From NCBI GenBank assembly GCA_003449595.1, contig DMHB01000132.1, positions 1 through 18,630 on the forward strand: 18,630 bases of DNA, given 5' to 3'. The stretch comes from Microscillaceae bacterium. Lineage in GTDB: Bacteria > Bacteroidota > Bacteroidia > Cytophagales > Microscillaceae. The notes beneath the pieces are model-generated. The model saw only the letters and a list, made by a program, of their open reading frames with translations, was not told the origin of the DNA and did not search any database. The number at the start of each line of letters is the position of its first letter. Within the stretch, counting starts at the first letter, position 1. A program made the translations under genes and the position numbers. Of this stretch, positions 1 through 6,300 are shown in pieces.

Positions 1-30
1 CTATTACTTACCACTTCAATTACAAACCCC

Positions 31-654
31 ATGAAAAAAAACATTTTGCGCTTGGGCTATTGCCTGCTGCTGTTTACTCTTACGTCTTGTTTTGAGAAAA
101 ATAAAATTGACCCCAACAAACTACCTCCTGCTACTAAAATAGGTGCCGAAACATTTGGCTGTAAAATTAATGGCAAGGTATGGAGGAACATCTCCTCGGG
201 AGGCTTCTTTAAACCTCCTTCAACGTGGATGGATATCTATAACTTAAATGGCTTTTTCTTTATATTTTTTGGAGCTAGTAATCATTCCTCTACAGAAGCT
301 CGTGCAATGATTATCCGCTTCGCTTCAGAAAAACTATCCGTTGGTGAATATTTTGGAAAAAACATGTCCGATTCCATGAGAGTGGCACTTAGGAGACTAA
401 GATCTATTTATGGGATTGGAATAGGAAATGATTCTATTAACTCTACAGCAGTAGATGCTTATATTTGAAGAGGGGATGATTACTATCTTCGCGCAGATCT
501 GCCCGGTAGTTTGAATATAACTTATGTAGATACACTAAGACACATTGTTTCGGGCGAGTTTTACTTTACTGCCAGAGGGTCTAATTCACAACTTTATGAA
601 GTAACAGAAGGCCGATTTGATCTAACTTATTCAGGTATAGGGAGAATTAGATAA
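31..654 (+). pseudogene. DUF6252-like lipoprotein gene interrupted by an in-frame TGA
   Basis: The ATG at 31 opens a lipoprotein signal peptide: basic start, hydrophobic stretch, then a lipobox-like LTSC with the Cys near residue 20. Reading stops at TGA 466-468 after 145 residues. The same frame continues without another stop to TAA at 652-654, adding 62 sensible residues that include SGEFYFTARG and EVTEGRFDLTYSG. Those are the beta-strand ending expected of small Bacteroidota lipoproteins of the DUF6252 type, and the first part has their LPPAT...TFGCKINGKVW segment. The simplest reading is a nonsense mutation, perhaps TGG to TGA (Trp), in a gene of about 207 codons. A sequencing error or a still-functional short form is possible. 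The family has no known function; the product would be an outer-membrane-anchored or periplasmic lipoprotein. The region is visibly AT-richer than the housekeeping genes that follow. Family assignment is from memory of the pattern. Confidence 0.7.
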
Positions 655-730
655 ACTACCTATCCCACTTACTAAAAATCTAAACTAATTAAAGCGCTTT
701 GGCTTGTTACTTTTATATACCATTCAAGCA

Positions 731-766
731 ATGACACAAAATCCTAATAATCTTCCTCCTGCGTAA
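731..766 (+). other. Short ORF resembling a relic of a second LPPA-type lipoprotein
   Basis: An 11-codon ORF, MTQNPNNLPPA, lies between the broken lipoprotein gene and argS. Its NPNNLPPA resembles DPNKLPPA in the upstream lipoprotein, with 17 of 24 bases identical by hand alignment. It may be all that remains of a tandem paralogue. The match is short and could be chance. Otherwise the 655-790 gap holds only a 10-base palindrome (AAAGCGCTTT, 691-700) with no T-run after it. Confidence 0.2.
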
Positions 767-790
767 TTATTCTATGAAGGGAATCCTCTT

Positions 791-2581
791 CTACATCCTC
801 TCCGGCGACTCAATCCCCAATAATCCTAACGATTTGCGAATAAGTTCACCGGCCTGTGCCGAAAGTGCCACCCGAAAGGCACATAATTCCGGTGTTTCGG
901 CTTTGAAGATGGGACACTCCGCAAAAAACTGACTATAGCCTTTGGCCAATTGGTAGGCATATTGCACCAGCAACGAAGGCTCTAAGCTATCGGCGGCTTG
1001 TTGCACCGTTGCCGGATAGTCGTAAAACAAATGTAAAAGGTGTAATTCGGCGGGTTGTAAAGTGCCCACCGTATGCGTGGTTTGGTGCTTGATGCCCAAA
1101 TCTTCTGCTTTGCGCAAAATAGCCCTGGTACGGGCATAGTTGTATTGCACAAAAGGACACGCATCGCCCTGAAAATCAATGGATTCTTCGGGATTGAACA
1201 ACATCCGTTTTTTGGGTTCTACTTTTAGCAAGTAATACTTCATAGCGCCCAATCCGATTTGGTGATAAAGTTTTTCGCGATCAGCTTGGCTAAAATCTTC
1301 CATATTGACCACACCTTTTTCGTCGGTGCGTTGCCGCGCCGTGTCGATCATATCGGCCAATAGTTCGTCGGCATCCACCACAGTGCCTTCGCGGGTTTTC
1401 ATCCTTCCACTGGGCAGATCTACCATTCCGTAGCTAAGGTGAAACAACCCGTTTTGCCCATACGTACGCCCTAATTTGTGCAGAATGGCAAACAAAACCT
1501 TGAAATGATAATCTTGTTCGTTGCCAACCACATAGATACATTTATCGAGCGACAAAGCTTGAAACCGCATATCGGCTGTGCCCAAGTCTTGGGTAATGTA
1601 CACCGAAGTACCGTCGTTGCGGAGCAGTAGTTTTTCGTCCAATTTTTCGGCTTTGAGGTCAATCCAAACCGAGCCATCAGGTTTCTTGAAAAACACCCCG
1701 TTGGCAAGTCCTTCGTCCACAATGCTTTTGCCCAGCAAATAGGTTTCCGACTCATAATACACCTTGTCGAACCTGACACCAATGTTTTGATAGGTCTTAT
1801 CGAAACCTGCATACACCCAGCCGTTCATTTTTCGCCAAAGCGCCAAAGTTTCGGGGTCGCCATTTTCCCATTTTTGGAGCAGTTCCCTTGCTTCTTGCAT
1901 TGCAGGGGCTTGTTTTTCGGCTTGTTCTTTGGGCATTCCCTCGGCTACCAAGGCTTGAATTTGGCTTTGGTAGAGTTTTTCGAAGGCTACATAATATTTG
2001 GCCACCAAGTGGTCGCCTTTGGTTTGGCTATTTTCGGGTGTTTCGGCTTGCCCGGCTTGTTGGTAGGCCAACATCGACTTGCAAATATGAATGCCTCGGT
2101 CGTTGACCAATTGCGCCCGAATCACTTCATAGCCGTTAGCCGTAAGGATACGCGCCAAAGAATCGCCTAAGAAATTGTTGCGTAGATGCCCCAAATGCAA
2201 GGGTTTGTTGGTGTTGGGCGACGAAAACTCGACCATCACCTTTTGTTGCTTGGGCGCTGCTTGTCCAAAATCGGGCATTTGCTGCAAAGTATTAAAAAAT
2301 TGCAGCCAAGCCTCGTGCCGCAAGCTGATATTTAAAAAACCCTTCACCACATTGAAATTGGCCACAAAATCGGCGTGTTGCACCAAATATTCGCCCACAG
2401 CCTTTCCCAAAGCTTCGGGCGACTGACCGGTGGCCTTGGCAAACGGAAAACTGACCCACGTATGCGAGCCTTCAAACTCGGGTTTGGTGGTTTGTAGCGC
2501 GATTTTTTCGGCTGCTATTCCAAAAACAGAAGACAAGGCTTGCTGAATGTGCGCTGCCAGCAGGGTTTCAAAATGTATCAT
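791..2581 (-). CDS. argS: Arginyl-tRNA synthetase
   Basis: This cytoplasmic class I aminoacyl-tRNA synthetase charges tRNA-Arg with arginine using ATP. The 596-residue length is normal for the family. Residues 1-110 form the N-terminal Add-1-type tRNA-binding domain. The HIGH signature appears as HLGH at 129-132, inside SPNTNKPLHLGHLRNN. The KMSKS-equivalent loop is MKTREG at 394-399, as is usual in ArgRS, which often lacks the canonical lysine pattern. The C-terminal helical DALR anticodon-binding domain begins around 460 and includes NYARTRAIL; the chain ends in ERM, close to the ending conserved in ArgRS. The gene begins 13 bases after the quinone oxidoreductase-like gene and shares its strand, so the two are probably one transcript driven from the promoter near 3640. 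The ATG at 2581 is the first start that gives the complete N-terminal domain. Confidence 0.97.
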   Translation of the reverse strand: MIHFETLLAAHIQQALSSVFGIAAEKIALQTTKPEFEGSHTWVSFPFAKATGQSPEALGKAVGEYLVQHADFVANFNVVKGFLNISLRHEAWLQFFNTLQQMPDFGQAAPKQQKVMVEFSSPNTNKPLHLGHLRNNFLGDSLARILTANGYEVIRAQLVNDRGIHICKSMLAYQQAGQAETPENSQTKGDHLVAKYYVAFEKLYQSQIQALVAEGMPKEQAEKQAPAMQEARELLQKWENGDPETLALWRKMNGWVYAGFDKTYQNIGVRFDKVYYESETYLLGKSIVDEGLANGVFFKKPDGSVWIDLKAEKLDEKLLLRNDGTSVYITQDLGTADMRFQALSLDKCIYVVGNEQDYHFKVLFAILHKLGRTYGQNGLFHLSYGMVDLPSGRMKTREGTVVDADELLADMIDTARQRTDEKGVVNMEDFSQADREKLYHQIGLGAMKYYLLKVEPKKRMLFNPEESIDFQGDACPFVQYNYARTRAILRKAEDLGIKHQTTHTVGTLQPAELHLLHLFYDYPATVQQAADSLEPSLLVQYAYQLAKGYSQFFAECPIFKAETPELCAFRVALSAQAGELIRKSLGLLGIESPERM

Positions 2582-2594
2582 TGCTCTATGCTTG

Positions 2595-3575
2595 TTATTG
2601 CCCGATGGTTACCACGATTTTGCCAATGGCTTTGCGCTCCAGCAAGTCGGTCATCGCTTGGGCATATTGTTCTAAGGGGTAGTTTTTAGATACCAATGGC
2701 TTGATATGCCCCTCGCCATACCATTTGAATAATTCCATCATCGATTGCACCAACACAGCGGGGTTTTTCGACATATAATTGCCCCAAAAAAGCCCTACCA
2801 ACGAGCAGCCCTTGAGCAACACCAAATTGGTGCTGAGTTGCGGAATGCGCCCTCCGGCAAAGCCCACCACCAACAGGCGGCCTTCCCAAGCAATGCACTT
2901 CATCGATTTGTCGAATACATCGCCGCCTACGGGGTCATAAATCACATCGGCACCCTTGCCTTGGGTATATTCTTTTACTTTTTCTACAAAATCTTCTTCT
3001 TCGTAGTTGATCAGGAAATCAGCCCCTTTTTGGCGGGCTGCTTCCAGCTTTTCAGCCGAGCTGGCCGTAGCAATCACTTTTGCCCCTAAATGGTGGCCAA
3101 TTTCGACCGCCGAAAGCCCTACGCCCCCACCGGCACCGTGAACGAGCAAGGTTTCGCCTTTTTGCAGCTTGGCGCGATGTACCAGTCCTACGTGCGAGGT
3201 GCCATAGACCACCATAAATGCGGCTGCTGTGGCAAAATCCATTGCATCGGGAATGGGCACTACGGCCATCGCATTGACGGCCACTTCTTCGGCCATTCCG
3301 CCAATACCGGTTAGTGCAGCTACCCGTTGGCCTACTTTCAGGTGTTTTACCTGAGCGCCCACCGCCTTGATAACGCCGCCCACTTCCCCGCAAGGGATAA
3401 ACGGAAACGGCGGCTTGGCTTGGTACTTACCGGCTATCATCAGCACATCCGGAAAATTGACGCTGGTTGCCTTCACTTCGATCAGCACCTCGTTGTCTTG
3501 GGGTGTTGGAGCCGGGAAATCTTCGAGGACTAAGTCTTGAGGAGTTCCCCATTGTTTGCACAGAACTGCTTTCAT
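2595..3575 (-). CDS. Zinc-independent NADPH:quinone oxidoreductase-like protein (MDR family)
   Basis: This is a 326-residue medium-chain dehydrogenase/reductase of the quinone oxidoreductase branch. Such enzymes use NADPH to reduce quinones or activated alkenes in the cytosol; the true substrate cannot be read from the sequence. Residues 1-110 form the GroES-like domain (MKAVLCKQWG..., NFPDVLMIAGKY, PCGEVGGVI). The Rossmann nucleotide site is HGAGGGVG at about 146-153. The catalytic zinc ligands of alcohol dehydrogenases (GHE) are absent, as expected for this branch. The open frame extends up to 3659, but I chose the ATG at 3575. MKAVLC is the standard family start, and a good promoter lies between 3623 and 3654, so the upstream 28 codons would not be transcribed. 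argS follows after 13 bases. It could instead be called an acryloyl-CoA reductase-like MDR protein. Confidence 0.88.
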   Translation of the reverse strand: MKAVLCKQWGTPQDLVLEDFPAPTPQDNEVLIEVKATSVNFPDVLMIAGKYQAKPPFPFIPCGEVGGVIKAVGAQVKHLKVGQRVAALTGIGGMAEEVAVNAMAVVPIPDAMDFATAAAFMVVYGTSHVGLVHRAKLQKGETLLVHGAGGGVGLSAVEIGHHLGAKVIATASSAEKLEAARQKGADFLINYEEEDFVEKVKEYTQGKGADVIYDPVGGDVFDKSMKCIAWEGRLLVVGFAGGRIPQLSTNLVLLKGCSLVGLFWGNYMSKNPAVLVQSMMELFKWYGEGHIKPLVSKNYPLEQYAQAMTDLLERKAIGKIVVTIGQ

Positions 3576-3622
3576 AAGGTATTGATATTCAACTAATAAA
3601 GAAGCAAATTTGGGAATTGTTG

Positions 3623-3654
3623 TAAAATTATCCTTTTTTACATTCTCAGCCAAA
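3623..3654 (-). promoter_or_regulatory. Bacteroidota-type promoter for the oxidoreductase-argS unit
   Basis: On the minus strand a TTTG (3654-3651) is followed by exactly 20 bases and then TAATTTTA (3630-3623). The Bacteroidota primary sigma consensus is TTTG, 19-21 bases, TAnnTTTG, so only the last base differs. Transcription would start near 3617, about 40 bases before the ATG at 3575. The site lies in the gap to the divergent ispE. Confidence 0.55.
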
Positions 3655-3671
3655 CCCAACCCCTTTTTGCA

Positions 3672-4478
3672 ATGGTTTGCTTTCCGAATGCCAAAATCAA
3701 TGTAGGGTTACACATCCTCCACAAACGCCCCGACGGCTACCACGCCATCGAGTCGGGTTTTTATCCTATTCCGCTCTGCGATGTGCTCGAAATTTTGCCC
3801 GCCGAGCAGCTCAGTTTTCAGCAAAGCGGCATCGCCATTCCGCCCGACGGCAAAGACAACCTATGCTTGCGGGCCTATGCGTTGCTCAAAGCCGATTTCG
3901 ACCTGCCACCTGTGCAGTTATATTTGCACAAAATCATTCCGACCGGAGCAGGGTTGGGAGGCGGTTCTGCCGATGCAGTTTACACGCTGAAAAGCCTCAA
4001 TATTTTGTTTGGATTGGGCTTGAACAACGACCAACTGCTGGCGTATAGCACCCAGTTGGGCAGCGATTGTGCTTTTTTTGTGGAAAACCAACCGGCCTTG
4101 GCCACCGGTCGCGGCGAGGTGCTGACGGCTATGCCCATCCCCTTGGCCAACCAATTTATGGTGTTGGTGTATCCTAACGTACACATCAGCACGGCGCAGG
4201 CTTATGCCGCGGTGCGCCCGAGCGACGACCGGCCTTCGCTAAGCGATAAATTTGCCTTGCCGCTGGCGCAATGGAAAGACCACCTTCACAACGATTTTGA
4301 GGCGGCACTCTTTCCACAGTTTCCGGTGTTGGCACAAATCAAAGCCGAGCTTTACGCGATGGGGGCCGTTTATGCGGCGATGACGGGTTCGGGGGCGGCC
4401 TTGTATGGCATTTTCGACCAAGAGGTGGACTTGGCCGACCACTTTCAGGCGTACTGGTGCTGGCAAGGGTTTGTTTAG
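3672..4478 (+). CDS. ispE: 4-diphosphocytidyl-2-C-methyl-D-erythritol kinase
   Basis: This GHMP kinase phosphorylates the 2-hydroxyl of CDP-methylerythritol with ATP, the fourth step of the MEP route to isoprenoid precursors; it is cytosolic. At 268 residues it has the usual length or is slightly short. The substrate-binding start is PNAKINVGL (5-13, K8 and N10) followed by RPDGYH (19-24). The ATP-binding glycine loop is PTGAGLGGGSADA (90-102). The catalytic Asp is probably D132 in SDCAFF. The third GHMP motif is TGSGAALYG (238-246). The ATG at 3672 gives the normal N-terminus. The gene is divergent from the oxidoreductase-argS unit with a 96-base gap. Its TAG stop overlaps the stop of the convergent nitroreductase gene by four bases, so there is no room for a classical terminator. 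Confidence 0.95.
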   Translation: MVCFPNAKINVGLHILHKRPDGYHAIESGFYPIPLCDVLEILPAEQLSFQQSGIAIPPDGKDNLCLRAYALLKADFDLPPVQLYLHKIIPTGAGLGGGSADAVYTLKSLNILFGLGLNNDQLLAYSTQLGSDCAFFVENQPALATGRGEVLTAMPIPLANQFMVLVYPNVHISTAQAYAAVRPSDDRPSLSDKFALPLAQWKDHLHNDFEAALFPQFPVLAQIKAELYAMGAVYAAMTGSGAALYGIFDQEVDLADHFQAYWCWQGFV

Positions 4479-5068
4479 CCGCGCACCCAGGTTGTTTTTT
4501 CGGATACCGGTTTGCGTTGGCCTTCCGGCGAGGGCTGTGCAGGATAGCCTACATAAAAGAATCCTAACAAACTATCGGCATCGCCTAAGCCAAAAAACGA
4601 CTTGGCCTCGGGCATATACGTAACGCCGCCGGTGCCCCAATAGCCGCCAAGGTTGTGGGCTGTGGCCGATAAATAAAGGTTTTGCACCGCACAGGCTACG
4701 GCTTCTACCTCTTCGATTTCAGGAATTTTGCCCGACTCTTGGCGCTTCATCCCCAAGGCGATGATGTGCGAACACTTGAGCGGATTGCTGAGGAGTTTGT
4801 CGTATTTCTCTTGTTTGAAGGCTTCGGGCGGGGTTAGTTTTTGGTACATCGTGGCTTGAAACTCGGCTAATTTTTGCAGGCCGGCACCAGCGAACACCAC
4901 AAAGCGCCAAGGTTCGGTTTTGCCGTGGGTGGGTGCCCAATTGGCATTTTCTAAAAGTTGCTCGATGAGCGCATCGGGAATGACCTCGCCGGTAAATTGC
5001 GCCGGATAGACTGAGCGCCGTTGCCGGATCAGTTGGTTGACCAAAGCTGTTTGTTCGGGGGTAAACAT
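4475..5068 (-). CDS. Nitroreductase family protein (FMN-dependent)
   Basis: The 197-residue protein has the size and pattern of the short, YdjA-like nitroreductases, which are homodimeric FMN enzymes using NAD(P)H on nitro compounds, quinones or similar acceptors. Visible features are the FMN phosphate-binding RRS at 17-19, the NANWAPTHGKTEPWRF segment (41-56), a helical middle, and the glycine-rich LGGYWGTGG that contacts the flavin. The physiological substrate cannot be told. The stop (TAA on the minus strand, 4477-4475) overlaps the TAG of ispE. The ATG at 5068 is the first start with a full N-terminal helix. The upstream gap to the Rpn-type gene (5069-5208) has a weak minus-strand -7-like TACCTTCG at 5100-5093 but no convincing -33 element. 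Confidence 0.9.
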   Translation of the reverse strand: MFTPEQTALVNQLIRQRRSVYPAQFTGEVIPDALIEQLLENANWAPTHGKTEPWRFVVFAGAGLQKLAEFQATMYQKLTPPEAFKQEKYDKLLSNPLKCSHIIALGMKRQESGKIPEIEEVEAVACAVQNLYLSATAHNLGGYWGTGGVTYMPEAKSFFGLGDADSLLGFFYVGYPAQPSPEGQRKPVSEKTTWVRG

Positions 5069-5208
5069 AAGGAAGGTGTTTTTTTGAAAAAACGAAGGTA
5101 GAAAAGTTTGTGCGTTTCTGGAAGTAGGTTTGTAAGCGGGAATGGTGTAATTTGCTATAGATAATGGGTGTAAGTTTTTTGATTTTGTGGATTGAAAACT
5201 TTGAAACT

Positions 5209-6210
5209 ATGGACGAGAAAATTGGCCACATACACGATACTTTTTTCAAAAGCTTGTTTTCTGAAAAAGAGAACGCTTTGGCACTTATAAAAGCTGGTTT
5301 TCCTGCCGAAGTGCTTGCTCAGCTCGACCTTGACACCTTGGCCACCGAAGTAGATAGTTATTTGGACGAAAATCTCCAACAATCATTTGCCGATCTGGTC
5401 TATGTAGTAGGTTGGCGTGGAAAACCACTGCGCATTGCCTTGCTCTTTGAACATAAAAGCCAAAAGCCTGCCGATGAGACCGTGCTGTTGCAACTGTTGC
5501 GCTATCAGCTTAATTTTTGGGAAACCCGCTTGAAAAACAATGAACCCCTGTGTCCCATTCTTACCAAGATATTTTACCACGGCAGGCAACCTTGGCAAGC
5601 AAAAACCTTAGCCGAGGTGCTTCAAATAGAAACTCACTCACCTTTGCGCGGCTTAGTGCCCGATTTCAAGTATTTGCTTACCGACCTGAGCCAAATTCCC
5701 GATACCGAAATCAGGCGTTTATTTGCCGAGCAGGGCATACAAATCGGTGTTTTGCTAATGAAATATGTGTTTGATAAATCCTTTGTGGAGCGGCTTTCTG
5801 AACTGTTGAAAGACTTAGACAAGCTACTGGAAGGTAAAAACGGGCGAATAAAATTCAAGCAGATTTTGTTATATTTGTTAAAGGCGAGCAAAAAAAATTA
5901 TCGAACCAAAATCGTAGAAATTATGCAAGAAATGTCAGAAACCACGCGCAAGGCATACATCAGCGTCTATGAAGATATGCTCAACGAAGGTATCGAAAAA
6001 GGAAAGGCAGAGGGAAAAGCAGAAGGAAAAGCAGAAGGAATCAACCTTGGAATAGAAAAAGGCGAACTACGCAAAACCATTCGAGGGGTTCGGAGTGCCC
6101 TGAACAAGCAAAAATATTCCATAGAAGAAATTGCTGAGCTTTTTGAAGTTAGTGAAGCATTTGTGGTCAAAGTGCAACTTGGAGAAATCCAAGAGGATGA
6201 AGACCAATAA
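5209..6210 (+). CDS. Rpn-family PD-(D/E)XK nuclease/putative transposase
   Basis: The 333-residue protein fits the Rpn group (Transposase_31 / PD-(D/E)XK nuclease transposase). E. coli members promote recombination and act as toxic DNases. The N-terminal signature is HDTFFKSLFS (9-18). The nuclease core has D62 in FADLVY and the ExK-type motif E81-H82-K83 in LLFEHKSQ, so it looks catalytically competent. Residues 130-250 are the helical part. From residue 265 there are three Gly-Lys-Ala-Glu repeats, then a charged tail with a possible helix-turn-helix-like stretch (YSIEEIAELFEVSEAFVV). I chose the ATG at 5209 because MDEKIGHIHDTFFK matches the family start; an in-frame ATG exists at 5164. Despite the name it is not an insertion sequence: I saw no terminal inverted repeats or target duplications. 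It stands alone between divergent nitroreductase and downstream methyltransferase genes. Confidence 0.88.
   Translation: MDEKIGHIHDTFFKSLFSEKENALALIKAGFPAEVLAQLDLDTLATEVDSYLDENLQQSFADLVYVVGWRGKPLRIALLFEHKSQKPADETVLLQLLRYQLNFWETRLKNNEPLCPILTKIFYHGRQPWQAKTLAEVLQIETHSPLRGLVPDFKYLLTDLSQIPDTEIRRLFAEQGIQIGVLLMKYVFDKSFVERLSELLKDLDKLLEGKNGRIKFKQILLYLLKASKKNYRTKIVEIMQEMSETTRKAYISVYEDMLNEGIEKGKAEGKAEGKAEGINLGIEKGELRKTIRGVRSALNKQKYSIEEIAELFEVSEAFVVKVQLGEIQEDEDQ
6001..6036 (+). repeat. Three in-frame 12-base tandem repeats within the Rpn gene
   Basis: The unit is GGA-AAR-GCA-GAR, encoding Gly-Lys-Ala-Glu. The second and third copies are identical; the first differs at two third-codon positions. Such EGKAEGK tracts are common near the C-terminus of Rpn proteins. 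Gain or loss of a unit by slippage keeps the frame and would change the linker length. Confidence 0.9.
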
Positions 6211-6300
6211 GGCTGCAAAAGAACGCTAATAAATAAAACCAGTTTTTGTGGGTGGGAAACCTAAATTAAATAACCTTTAAATCATTTTGAAAGCGTTGGT

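Noticed and set aside
31..468. A complete 145-residue lipoprotein ending at 468
   Set aside because: The same frame runs on for 62 family-like residues to 654, so the TGA looks like an interruption, not the natural end.
463..471. TGA recoded as Trp or another residue throughout the genome
   Set aside because: The methyltransferase (8539-8541) and Uma2 (8560-8558) genes end sensibly at TGA, and TGG encodes Trp everywhere.
691..700. Terminator hairpin from the palindrome AAAGCGCTTT
   Set aside because: There is no loop and no T-run after it, and the stem would be only five pairs.
5129..5163. A promoter for the Rpn gene (TTTG at 5129 with TAATTTG at 5148 or TATAGATA at 5156)
   Set aside because: Spacers are 15 and 23 bases and the -7 boxes are incomplete, so neither fits the consensus well enough.
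6001..6036. A CRISPR-like repeat
   Set aside because: The units are 12 bases, directly adjacent without spacers, in frame, and encode the charged linker of the Rpn protein.
5209..6210. An insertion sequence, because Rpn proteins are often labelled transposase
   Set aside because: No terminal inverted repeats, target duplications or DDE motif are visible; the family is nuclease-like.
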